Origin: an uncultured bacterium
Lineage (GTDB): Bacteria > Planctomycetota > UBA1135 > GCA-002686595
NCBI GenBank assembly: GCA_913058555.1
Contig: CAJXRJ010000071.1
Location: 1-16,846, forward strand
Direction of reading: 5' to 3'
DNA: 16,846 bases
Shown piece after piece: positions 6,244 to 16,802 of the stretch. A model generated the notes under the pieces. That model saw only the letters and a list, made by a program, of their open reading frames with translations, was not told the origin of the DNA and did not search any database. Each line of letters opens with the position of its first letter. The stretch's first letter is position 1. The position numbers and the translations under genes are program-made.

Positions 6244-8058
6244 ATGGCCATTTCCATCCTCGCAGGCTGCCTCGCTCTGCCTCTGCCTCTGCCTCTGCCG
6301 TCCGCGCCAGCAGGCCCTCCCCCTTCCGCTCGGTTCGCCCAGGATTATCCCTCCAAAGCGAGCCCCTTCGACGCCCTACGCTTCGAGGGCGATCAGCCGG
6401 AAGTGAAAGTCGACGACACTTGGTACCGCCCGGTGGCCATCGACGGCGTTCCCCTCGAGGACATTCTCAGGGCATGTGACAAGCGATGGGGAGAGGAGAG
6501 CCGAGTGAAGCGGTTCGGGGAGGATCTCATGGAGGCGCTCGCGCTTCTGGACCATCGGGCAACCTCCAGAGTCACCCTCGACCTCGTGCGCCTCAGCGAT
6601 GGCGAGGCCGTTTCACTCAAGGGCGTCGCCAACACGCGGACAAAGCGTGAGGCGATTCGCAATGCGGTGCCCGCAGCGCTCAGCCTGACGGACGTCGAGA
6701 CCGATCTCGACGCGTTTGCGGACGGACTGCGGGCACAGTTCGCCTACGTAGATCGCAAGGGGCTAGATCTCGAAGCGATGTTGGCCGAGCTGCATGCTGA
6801 ACTGAGGGACAGCGGGGACGAGGTCCCCCTTCGCACGTTCGCCAACGGGCTGGAGGAGATTCTCCACCAGTTCGGCGACGGCCACGCTCGCGTGGAGCAC
6901 CCCGCCGGTCCGAGCGTCGGAAAACACACTCCATTTCTACTCGGCGAAGCGGACGGAGGCGTGGTCGCGTTCCTGCCAGATCGCAGCGCCCTTCTCGATC
7001 CTCAGCGGCCCTTCGTTCACGCGGTAGACGGCGTGAAGATCGACGAATGGGTGCGGCTCGTCGCTCCGCTGGAGGCCAGCGGAAGTCCGCAGCTCGTGCA
7101 GCACCGAGCGCTTCAGCGGACCCGAGAGCTGGAGCTAGTGCGTCGCCGGCTGGGGCTCGAGGCATCCGACACCGTGCGACTGTCCCTCGCCAAGAAGCCG
7201 GCCAAAGGACGTGCAAAAGAGGTAACCCTCCCCCTCACCAAGAAGCGCCCCACCTACGGCGCGTGGCCACGCTCGAAGACCCGACTTCTCAAGGGCAAGG
7301 CCGCAGGTCGCATCAAGGGCGGCATCGGCGTACTGCGGATCGCCCGGATGGACGACGACCTCGTCCCGTCCGTGCGCCAAGCGATGACGGATTTCAAGGA
7401 CACCGCTGGGCTCATCATCGACGTACGGGGGAACGGCGGCGGCAGGCGGGCTCTTCTAGCAGCCATAGGAGGCTACCTCGTGTCCGATGAGACGGGCCCC
7501 ATCGTCGCTAACTGCGCGGCCTATCGCTTGCACGAGGACTTCCGAGACGATCACCTCGGCGGATCACGACTTCTCTACCGCGAGCTTCACAGCGGGTGGA
7601 GCGACGCGCAGCGCGCCGCCATCAGAGCCTTTGCGAAAACGTTCAAGCCAGAGTGGCCGCTCCCCGAGGGCTTCAGCAAGTGGCACTACCTCGTGCTCGA
7701 TCGAACGGGGCACAGGGACGAGTATCACTACGCGCGACCTGTCGTCCTCCTCGTGGATGAGGGCTGCTTCAGCGCCACCGACATCTTCGCCGCGGGCCTC
7801 GCGGAGTTCCCGAACGTCACGCTGATGGGGCGACCCACCAGCGGGGGCAGTGCCCGCGTCCAAGCCTTCCGCCTACCGAACTCACGCCTTGAGGTGCTCT
7901 GCGCCTCCATGGCCTCGTTCCAGCCGAGCGGGATCCTCTACGACGGAAATGGTGTCGCCGTGGATGTGCCGGTGGAGCGAGAGCCAGGAGATCTAATTCG
8001 CGGCGGGGGCGACGCTCAGATGGACGCCGCCGTGAAGCTCATCTCGAAGAAGCGCTAA
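6244..8058 (+). CDS. S41-family (C-terminal-processing-like) serine peptidase
   Basis: The 604-residue product carries the S41 peptidase core near its C-terminus: GLIIDVRGNGGG from residue 389, then PVVLLVDEGCFSATDIFAAG with the expected nucleophile at Ser510, followed by GRPTSGGSA. In Tsp/CtpA enzymes a catalytic Lys lies at the matching TFGKG position. Here the motif has Ser-Gly-Gly, as in the IRBP/tricorn-like branch, so the base must be another residue or activity may be altered. Residues about 160-330 form an N-terminal helical region and linker (including FGDGHARVEHPAG). The start at 6244 has AGAAGG four bases upstream. The frame is open back to 6004, but that part overlaps the divergent gene's start. 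The N-terminus (MAISILAGC, then Leu-Pro repeats) holds a lipobox-like LAGC but lacks a normal charged n-region, so export is likely but not certain. The substrate is unknown. Confidence 0.85.
   Translation: MAISILAGCLALPLPLPLPSAPAGPPPSARFAQDYPSKASPFDALRFEGDQPEVKVDDTWYRPVAIDGVPLEDILRACDKRWGEESRVKRFGEDLMEALALLDHRATSRVTLDLVRLSDGEAVSLKGVANTRTKREAIRNAVPAALSLTDVETDLDAFADGLRAQFAYVDRKGLDLEAMLAELHAELRDSGDEVPLRTFANGLEEILHQFGDGHARVEHPAGPSVGKHTPFLLGEADGGVVAFLPDRSALLDPQRPFVHAVDGVKIDEWVRLVAPLEASGSPQLVQHRALQRTRELELVRRRLGLEASDTVRLSLAKKPAKGRAKEVTLPLTKKRPTYGAWPRSKTRLLKGKAAGRIKGGIGVLRIARMDDDLVPSVRQAMTDFKDTAGLIIDVRGNGGGRRALLAAIGGYLVSDETGPIVANCAAYRLHEDFRDDHLGGSRLLYRELHSGWSDAQRAAIRAFAKTFKPEWPLPEGFSKWHYLVLDRTGHRDEYHYARPVVLLVDEGCFSATDIFAAGLAEFPNVTLMGRPTSGGSARVQAFRLPNSRLEVLCASMASFQPSGILYDGNGVAVDVPVEREPGDLIRGGGDAQMDAAVKLISKKR
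6275..6298 (+). repeat. Four tandem CTCTGC hexamers inside the peptidase N-terminus
   Basis: Four exact copies of CTCTGC lie in a row and are read in frame as alternating Leu-Pro. A gain or loss of units would change the length of the hydrophobic N-terminus by two residues each time without breaking the frame. Confidence 0.8.
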
Positions 8059-8208
8059 CTGAGGCCTGGAAGCCGTCGCAGAACGACAGAATCACCGGTT
8101 CCTTGACAGGCGGCAGGTCTCAATCTTGACCACCATGGGCCAATGGTCGTAGAGCGCCCTTCGATCCGTGGGCATAAGCTAGTGGGCTCTTCCCTGCCTC
8201 GGTCGCCC

Positions 8209-10602
<2,394 letters not shown>

Positions 10603-10650
10603 CGCGCCGGAACAACCGACGCCTGTCGTCGAGCGGAGGGTCGCCGCCAT

Positions 10651-10679
10651 GGCTTCCAGGCCTTTCGCGCCTGGGGGCC
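10651..10679 (+). terminator. Hairpin between convergent ppk1 and phosphate transporter genes
   Basis: GGCTTCCAGGC (10651-10661) can pair with GCCTGGGGGCC (10669-10679) across a 7-base loop, 11 base pairs including two G-U wobbles in the + strand transcript. It fills most of the 81-bp gap between two genes that end facing each other, where a terminator is expected. No run of T follows, so it is not a classical intrinsic terminator. On the - strand the two wobbles become mismatches, so any effect is probably stronger for ppk1. Confidence 0.4.
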
Positions 10680-10683
10680 CGTC

Positions 10684-12396
10684 TCAACCGAGCTCGCCCT
10701 TCTGGCCCGCCGTCCGCGCCATGCGCTTCGCGAAGTAGTAGATCCGCTTGAGGCTCTCGAGAACACCCGTCTCGATGGTGTAAGCCCGCAGCCGATTAGG
10801 CTCGGCCGCCACCAGCCGTTGGGCCTCGTGCAGCGCGGCTGAGTGCGCCATCTCGTTAATTCTGCCCTTCAGACTGACCACACCTTCGGCGGCTTGCGAG
10901 CTGTTCTGAGTGACTGCCAAGATCGCTTCGTTCAGCGCGCCGCTGACGAGTCGATGGAAGTCGGTGAGGACTTCGCGGGTGGCGTCGCTGATGGCAAAGC
11001 CGCCCTGGATTCGCTCGGTACCGTTGCGGACGAGGTTGGTCTCGATGATGTCGCCGATGTTCTCCAGAGCATTGACCGCTTGCATCAACTCGATGAGCTC
11101 CTGCGTTTGTGCGTCACTGAGCTTGGCCCTGCTGATCTGCCCCAGGTAGGTGACGATCAAACCGTGCAGCGTATCGACCTCGTCATCCTGAAGGCGAATC
11201 GCCTCCAGCTCCTCGCGCGTGCCCGAGAGGATGGCGGGGAGGATGCCCGCCATCATCGCTTGGACCCTCTCCCCCATGCGCAGCAGCTCGAGTCGCGTGC
11301 GATCCAGAGCGATGGCCGGGGTGATCAGCAACTCTTCGTTGAGGAACTTCGCCCGCACGACCTGCGCTTCTTTTAGGGGCCGATCAGGGACCATCCACTC
11401 CACGAGTCGCGCGAACTGGCTGACGAAGCCGAGGAACAGGAAGGTGTTCGCGATGTTGAACAGGGTGTGAGCGTTGGCAATCTGCCGCGGAGTCTCTGCG
11501 GCAAGCTTGGCTGTCCCGGTGAGCCCTTCCTTGGACGGCGAGAACCAGGTCACGAACTCCGCCAGGTGACTAATGAAGGCCACCCAGACCAGGACACCCA
11601 GAACGTTGAACAGGACGTGGACTACTGCCGCACGCAAGGCCTCGCGCGGCTTGCCAAGTGAGGCGAGCAGCGCTGTCACGCAGGTGCCGATGTTGGCTCC
11701 GAACGAGATGGCGATGCCAGCTGGCAGGCTGATCAGTCCCTGGGACGCCATGGCGATCACGACGCCGCTCGTCGCCGAGGAGGACTGAACGAGGGCAGTG
11801 AAGAGGGCGCCGGCCAGGATGCCGAAGCCGGGGTTCTCCATCCGCGCCATCCATTCCACGAACGGGGCGTAGGTGCGCAATGGGGTCATGGCGGTGCCCA
11901 TGACTCCCATTCCAAAGAAGACGAGCCCAAGGCCCATGATGCCCCGTCCGTGATTACGAATCTGCTCGCGCTTCGAAAGGAACACCACTCCGAACCCAAC
12001 GGCAATGAATGCCAGGGAGAACTTCGACACCTTGAACGCGACGATCTGCGCGGTGATCGTTGTGCCGATGTTGGCGCCCATGATGATGCCGATGGACTGC
12101 GACATCGACATCAGGCCGGCGGAGATGAAGCCAACGACGAGCACCGTCGTGACCGACGACGATTGAACAACGGCCGTGACGAACGCCCCCGTGGACACGC
12201 CCATGAACCTGTTGGACGTCAAACGGGCGAGGATGCCCCTCATTCGATCCCCCGCCACGAGCTTGAGGGCGTCTGCCATCTGCTCCATTCCAAACAGGAA
12301 CAGGGCGAGCCCACCAAGCAGCTCCATCGTGAGCGTCACTAGATCTAGGTCGCTCCCGAGAGCCAGCAACGCCGTGGGTACGCTTGAGGTATCCAC
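10684..12396 (-). CDS. Na+/phosphate cotransporter with C-terminal PhoU-like domain
   Basis: The product carries the two inverted QSSS repeats that mark the Na/Pi cotransporter family: TAVVQSSSVTTVLVVGFISA (Gln near residue 78) and TALVQSSSATSGVVIAMASQ (near 204), each followed by a GANIGT motif (near 107 and 233). About eight to ten hydrophobic segments lie in residues 15-330. Residues about 365-560 form a helical PhoU-like domain (ALDRTRLELLRMGERVQAMM, later a LENIGDIIETNL segment), as in many bacterial NptA-like transporters. It should import phosphate with sodium. With a GTG start at 12396 the product has 570 residues. This start overlaps the stop of the universal stress protein (TAGTG), suggesting coupling. 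An ATG at 12327 is possible but would cut the DLVTLTMELLGG segment that I expect at the beginning of this family. It converges with ppk1. Confidence 0.93.
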   Translation of the reverse strand: MDTSSVPTALLALGSDLDLVTLTMELLGGLALFLFGMEQMADALKLVAGDRMRGILARLTSNRFMGVSTGAFVTAVVQSSSVTTVLVVGFISAGLMSMSQSIGIIMGANIGTTITAQIVAFKVSKFSLAFIAVGFGVVFLSKREQIRNHGRGIMGLGLVFFGMGVMGTAMTPLRTYAPFVEWMARMENPGFGILAGALFTALVQSSSATSGVVIAMASQGLISLPAGIAISFGANIGTCVTALLASLGKPREALRAAVVHVLFNVLGVLVWVAFISHLAEFVTWFSPSKEGLTGTAKLAAETPRQIANAHTLFNIANTFLFLGFVSQFARLVEWMVPDRPLKEAQVVRAKFLNEELLITPAIALDRTRLELLRMGERVQAMMAGILPAILSGTREELEAIRLQDDEVDTLHGLIVTYLGQISRAKLSDAQTQELIELMQAVNALENIGDIIETNLVRNGTERIQGGFAISDATREVLTDFHRLVSGALNEAILAVTQNSSQAAEGVVSLKGRINEMAHSAALHEAQRLVAAEPNRLRAYTIETGVLESLKRIYYFAKRMARTAGQKGELG

Positions 12397-12860
12397 TAGT
12401 GAACTATGGTGACGGGCACCGGCGAAAGCTGCGCGATGCGCTCCGCCTTCGAGCCGAGCAAGATACTGGCCAGCGCAGAGCGCCCCTTGCTCCCCACAAC
12501 GATCAGCTGCGCTCCTTCGGCCTCGGCGACCTCCACGACGCGGTTCGCTGGCAAGCCGACCGCGAGTTTCGTGCACATTCCGTTGGGAAGATCCTCAGGT
12601 GCACACTGCCCAGGGTGCGCCTCCGCAAACTTACGCAGGAAGTCGTCCATCATCTCCTGGGCGACTTCCTCTTGCAGTTGAGGCCCATCGGCGCCCTTGT
12701 CACGATAGGAGCCCGGCGCGTACCCCGGATCATGCACGACGTGCAGCACGACCAGCGGCGCTTCGAATCGGCGAGCCGCCTCGAGGGCCCAGGCAAGGGC
12801 GTGCTCGGAGTGGCTGGAAAAGTCGACGGCGACCAGAATGGGCTTGGCGTCTTCAGGCAT
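12396..12860 (-). CDS. Universal stress protein, UspA family
   Basis: This 154-residue protein is a single Usp domain of normal length. It starts with the first strand and loop typical of the family (ILVAVDFSSHSEHALAWALE) and ends with the ATP-binding signature G-2x-G-9x-G-S (GSKGRSALASILLGS), followed by AERIAQLSPVPVTIV. Members with this signature usually bind ATP and dimerise; roles range from stress survival to control of transporters. GAGG lies eight bases before the ATG at 12860. Its TAG stop overlaps a GTG that is the likely start of the phosphate transporter, so the two are probably translated together. This pairing suggests, but does not show, that the protein acts on or with the transporter. 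Confidence 0.93.
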   Translation of the reverse strand: MPEDAKPILVAVDFSSHSEHALAWALEAARRFEAPLVVLHVVHDPGYAPGSYRDKGADGPQLQEEVAQEMMDDFLRKFAEAHPGQCAPEDLPNGMCTKLAVGLPANRVVEVAEAEGAQLIVVGSKGRSALASILLGSKAERIAQLSPVPVTIVH

Positions 12861-13094
12861 CTCTCAATCCTCGGTCGCGACTCTAGCGGCGCGGCGAGCC
12901 CCCATCCAGAACAAGCTCCCCCCACTGGAGCCCAAGCCAAGAGCAGATTCCGAGGCAGCCGTGTCGAACTCGAGTCACGGCCCATCGACTCCCGGGCCGC
13001 AGACGTGGCGCGCGCGATGGCAAGATCGCCGCGCCGAGGCCGATCGGGACCTTCGGCGGGGCGCCTCTTCGCAGAGGCATTCGAACGCTGGATC

Positions 13095-15104
13095 TCAGCG
13101 CGGAGCGCTGGATCGCCACTCGCCCGTGGGCGTTCGCTCGGCCTTCCATGCTGCGGCCAAGCGCTCCGTCGCCTCGATGGCCTTCGCATGTTCTGCCCGC
13201 GCCGCATCGAGCTTGACCCCCATGGCGTCTTTCTCTTGGAGGCGCTGTTCGAGTTCGAGGGCGAGATTCGCCGTGCGCGCCTGGGCGGCCCGGACCTCGT
13301 CAGCGGCCGAGCTCTGCGCCGCTCGGGCGTCTCGCTGGAGCGCTTCGGTGCGTACCACTTCCTCGCGCGCTCCAGCGAGCAAGGCATCCCACCGTGCGAG
13401 CGCCTGCTCGAGCGCCCCATCGTCGCCCCCAGTGCTCGCGGCCGCGGCGGCCCGCGCCGCCTCGAGCGGCGCTACGCAGGCCTGCGCCGCCGTGAGAAGC
13501 TCGTCCATTTTCGCAGCGGCGGCAGCCGCATCCGCCGCGCGCGACGCAGCGTCCCCCACCGACGCTGTGATCTGGGCGCCGCTGTCCTCCGCTGCAGCCC
13601 ATGCCGCGGCAGCCTCCCCAAAGGCCGCCGCCAGCTCTGCGACCCGCGCGGCGCTCGCATCCCTCTCCACCTCGGACGCGCGAAGCGCCCGCAGCGACAT
13701 GGGTGGCGGATAGGCCCCAAGCGTCAGGGGACGCTCTTGCGCTGCGCCATCGAGTCTCACGAACCGCGCCCCGCCGGACAGGTCTCCGACGAGCGCATGG
13801 GTGCCATCCGCGGCTGCCGCGACGGCGAGCGTCGGCTTACCGAGCTTGCGCTGCTTGCCACGGGCTTTGCCCGCGCCGTTCGTCACGCGCACCGCGCCGT
13901 CCCGGCCGACCGTCACGAGCCCCCCGTCTTTCAGCCAAGCCACGTCGAGCGCGCCGCCGCCGGAGGTCTTGTGGGCCGTCCACGAGGCGACCTGCTTCCC
14001 GTTCTCAGGGTCGAATACGCGCACGTTCCCCGCTTCGTCCGCAGCGGCGAAGCGTGCTCCGTCCGCGCGCCAAGCCAGTCCCGTGACCGGGCCGCGTGAG
14101 GGCGTGGGCCGTTGGAACTCGCGCCCCGTAAAGGCCTCATGCAAGACGATCCCTCCCGCGCGGTCCCCACTCACAATAAGCGCACTGTCAGGGCTCGCTG
14201 CGATGGCCGTGACCCAGTCCGTGTGGGCACGGGACTCCCAGCGCAGCGCTCCGCTCGCTGGGTCGTAGGCGCGCAGCACGCGGTCAGGCCCCCCTAGCGC
14301 CACGACCGCCAGGTCGGCGGTGACATCCGCATCGAGGACCGTCTCGGGCTCGTCCCCCACCGCGAACAGCCGTTTCCCCGTCGCGACGTCGTACCCCACC
14401 GCCAAGCCACGCATTCCGGCTCGGCCGCCCGCGGCGAGTAGCACGGCGCCCGTGGCGCTGAACGAGAGGCGCTCGGGGCGGCCCTCGGGAAATGGGAGCA
14501 CGCCCAACAGCTCCCCAGCGGGCCGCTCGCCCCCGGGCAGCGCGTAGAGCGCCACCTGACCGAGGCCGCCCACCGCAGCGAAGGGCGCTCCGGGACTCGC
14601 GGCCAGTGCCGTGAGGGGACCGGCGCGCTCGGTCCAAGCCAGCGGCGACACCGAGAGGCCCACCGGGGGCATCGGCGCCGGCCCGCCGGAGAGGACCGGA
14701 AGGGGCACGGCCTCCAGAGGCGCAGGCGCCGTCCCCTTGTCGTTGGCATCGACCCGGGCCCCGCCCGCGATCCAAGCCCGCAGCGTCGCGCGTTCGGCGG
14801 CGGGCATCATGTCCTCGTCGGGCGGCATGAACGGCCCCTGCGTATGCTCGACGAGCTTGATCAGGAGACTGCCGTCGGGGTCGCCCGGCGCAATCGCCGC
14901 CCCGGAGCTGCCGCCCGCCAGCATCTTCGCCACGCTCGAAAGCTGAAGTCCATTGCGCGCGCGGCTTCCGCGATGGCACGCGAGACAGTACTCGCTCACG
15001 ATCGGCTCCACGTGGTCGACGTAGTTCGGCGGTGGATCGTCGTCGGGCGCGGGTACGGCGGCGAGGCCAAGGCAGGTCGCAAGCAGGGACAGGGCGGAGC
15101 TCAT
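13095..15104 (-). CDS. Exported PSCyt1-type c-type cytochrome / WD40 / coiled-coil protein
   Basis: The 669-residue product has a signal peptide (MSSALSLLATCLGLAAVPAP), then a planctomycete cytochrome C (PSCyt1) domain with the haem motif CLACH (C40-H44) and a likely Met ligand in PFMPPDEDMMP (M93). Residues about 160-460 form a WD40-like propeller with repeated phrases such as VTAIAASPDSALIVSGDRAG and NVRVFDPENGKQVASWTAH. Residues about 470-660 are an Ala-, Glu- and Arg-rich coiled coil. Such fusions are typical of planctomycetes and usually sit beside DUF1549/DUF1553 genes, as here: the ATG at 15104 overlaps the TGA of that gene (ATGA). The biochemical role of these systems is not well established; links to polymer breakdown or extracytoplasmic electron transfer are hypotheses. 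The stop codon lies in a small hairpin (13096-13110). Confidence 0.88.
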   Translation of the reverse strand: MSSALSLLATCLGLAAVPAPDDDPPPNYVDHVEPIVSEYCLACHRGSRARNGLQLSSVAKMLAGGSSGAAIAPGDPDGSLLIKLVEHTQGPFMPPDEDMMPAAERATLRAWIAGGARVDANDKGTAPAPLEAVPLPVLSGGPAPMPPVGLSVSPLAWTERAGPLTALAASPGAPFAAVGGLGQVALYALPGGERPAGELLGVLPFPEGRPERLSFSATGAVLLAAGGRAGMRGLAVGYDVATGKRLFAVGDEPETVLDADVTADLAVVALGGPDRVLRAYDPASGALRWESRAHTDWVTAIAASPDSALIVSGDRAGGIVLHEAFTGREFQRPTPSRGPVTGLAWRADGARFAAADEAGNVRVFDPENGKQVASWTAHKTSGGGALDVAWLKDGGLVTVGRDGAVRVTNGAGKARGKQRKLGKPTLAVAAAADGTHALVGDLSGGARFVRLDGAAQERPLTLGAYPPPMSLRALRASEVERDASAARVAELAAAFGEAAAAWAAAEDSGAQITASVGDAASRAADAAAAAAKMDELLTAAQACVAPLEAARAAAAASTGGDDGALEQALARWDALLAGAREEVVRTEALQRDARAAQSSAADEVRAAQARTANLALELEQRLQEKDAMGVKLDAARAEHAKAIEATERLAAAWKAERTPTGEWRSSAPR
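13096..13110. repeat. Perfect 6-bp inverted repeat overlapping a stop codon
   Basis: CAGCGC (13096-13101) and GCGCTG (13105-13110) with a GGA spacer form a compact stem that includes two bases of the TGA of the cytochrome/WD40 gene, and GATC stands on both sides. No T-run follows on the - strand. It may slow termination or protect the mRNA end, or be chance in GC-rich DNA. Confidence 0.35.
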
Positions 15105-16802
15105 CGTTGGAACAGGAACTCGTTAGAGGTCAGCAGGGCCCAGAAGACGTCCTCCAGTACGGCGCGGCGCGCGTCGCCGGCGCCGCCCAGGAGCGCGACG
15201 AGCGCGTCGCGCTCGTCCGGGAGTGGAGCACGGCACAGGGTGCGCCCATAGAGAGCATCGACAATGGCGGCGTCGTCAAGTCCGGATGCAAGCAGCGCCG
15301 TAACGACGGGACCGCGCGTCACTTTCTCGTGCACCGTGGCTCCGTTGACGAGGTGTAGTGCCTGGCTGAGAGACGGCGCGTCCGAGACCTCACAGGCGCA
15401 AACGCTCTCGCGCGGCGCGCGGCCAAATGTGCGCAAGAAGTACCCCGCGTCGGCCCCATCGGCGAGCTGCGTCGCGCGCACGCCCGACGGGAGTCGCGGG
15501 TGGTCCTCCGGCGCCTCGGTCACCGCCGAGAGTGCGTCCGACAGCGTCTCAGCGCGTAAACGGCGCACCTGGAAGGCGGCGAAGTTGTCGAGGTCGAAGC
15601 CGCCGTCGCCATCAGGCGCCGCGGACGTACGCTGGTACGCTCGGCTCTTCGTGATCTCACGCGCAAGGTCGCGCAAATTGAAACCACCGGCGACGAGTCG
15701 GTCCGCGAGCGCATCGAGCAGCGCTTTGCTGGACGGAGGGTTCGTCACGCGGACATCATCGACCGGAGCCACGATTCCGCGGCCCATGTACGCGGCCCAC
15801 GCACGGTTCGCCAGATTACGCGCGAACCACGGGTTCTCGGGTGCGGTCAGCCACTCTGCGACTACTTCCCGTCTCGCGCGACGGCCGATGTCCGGCGTCA
15901 ACCCGCCAAGGTACTTCGGCGGAACGGGCTGGTTCGTGATCGGGTGCCGGAACGATCCGCCGCGGCGGTCGCTGACCATCCGCTCCTCCGGATCCTCCGA
16001 TCGCTTCGAGCGCACCTCCGCGAAGAACGCGACAAAGCCCGCGTAGTCGTCTTGGGTCCAGCGATCGAACGGGTGGTTATGGCACTGCGCGCAGGAGATT
16101 CGCACCCCGAGCATCGACTGGGCCACGTTCTCCGCCATAACCTTCACGTCTCGCTCGACGAGGAAGTAGCTCGCCTGCGGAGTGCCGAAATTCCCGCCGC
16201 GGGCCGTGAGCTGGCGGCGCACGATCGCATCGATGCCAACGCCACTGCGGAGCTGCGCTTGGAGCCACTCGAACCACGCCTGCGCCGCCTTCGGGCTGAT
16301 GTCGTTCGTGGAGCGAATGCGCAGCAACTCGGCGATGCGCATCGCCCATTGATCCCAGAACTCCGGTCGCTCGACGAGTGTGTCGACGAGCGCAGCGCGC
16401 TTCTGGGGCGAAGGCCGGGTGTCCCCCAAGAAGTCCGTTCGCTCCTCCGGCGTGGGCGGCAGGCCGATGAGGTCCAGGGAGGCGCGCCGCAGGAACTCTT
16501 CGTCGCTGCAAAGTGGGCCGGGCTCGGCGCCGACCGCGCGCAGCTTCTCAGCCACGAGTTCGTCGATCCAGGTCTGGGGTGCGAGTCCGTCGGCGGGGTC
16601 ACTCCACGGCGCGCCCACAGGTTGGCTGCGCACGATGACCGCTGCACCAACCGTTTCTGTGGCGAACGCGGCCGTGAGGAAGGCCTCGCCCGTCGTTCCG
16701 GTGGCGACGTGGCCGTCGCGACCCAGGGTCGCGACGGACGCATCGTTCGTGCGTAGGAGCGCGAGTCGCGTCACGTCGCGCGTCTTGCCGTCGGAGTAAC
16801 GC
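15101..16802 (-). CDS. DUF1549/DUF1553 (PSCyt2-PSD1) protein, 5' end truncated by the contig end
   Basis: About 566 residues of the C-terminal part are present. The visible part begins inside a BIG_2-type Ig-like domain (YSDGKTRDVTRLALLRTNDA). DUF1549 follows (EEFLRRASLDLIGLPPTPEE, later the haem-like motif CAQCHNHPFDRW near 16070-16100). DUF1553 comes next (NPWFARNLANRAWAAYMGRG, then FNLRDLAREITKSRAYQRTS) and the protein ends with TSNEFLFQR, the usual family ending. Full-length members usually carry a signal peptide and often an N-terminal cytochrome domain, both missing here because the sequence stops. The open frame continues to 16843, but the last residues (VGSEMCIRDR) are translated sequencing adapter, not protein. 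The stop overlaps the start of the cytochrome/WD40 gene as ATGA, so the two form an operon. Confidence 0.93.

Noticed and set aside
8103..8130. TTGACA upstream of ppk1 as a possible -35 box
   Set aside because: No -10-like sequence stands 16-18 bases downstream (CTTGAC is there instead). A CATAAGCT further on lacks a partner, so no promoter is called.
13120..13600. Repetitive GCC-rich stretch that looked like a low-complexity repeat
   Set aside because: It is the coding sequence of the Ala-rich coiled coil; units are not exact and follow codon use, so it is not a DNA repeat array.
12384..14099. 571-codon open frame on the + strand
   Set aside because: It lies antisense to the universal stress protein and the cytochrome/WD40 gene, both with clear family motifs. 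Its product is Arg/Ala/Ser-rich with no domain, as expected for a high-GC shadow frame.
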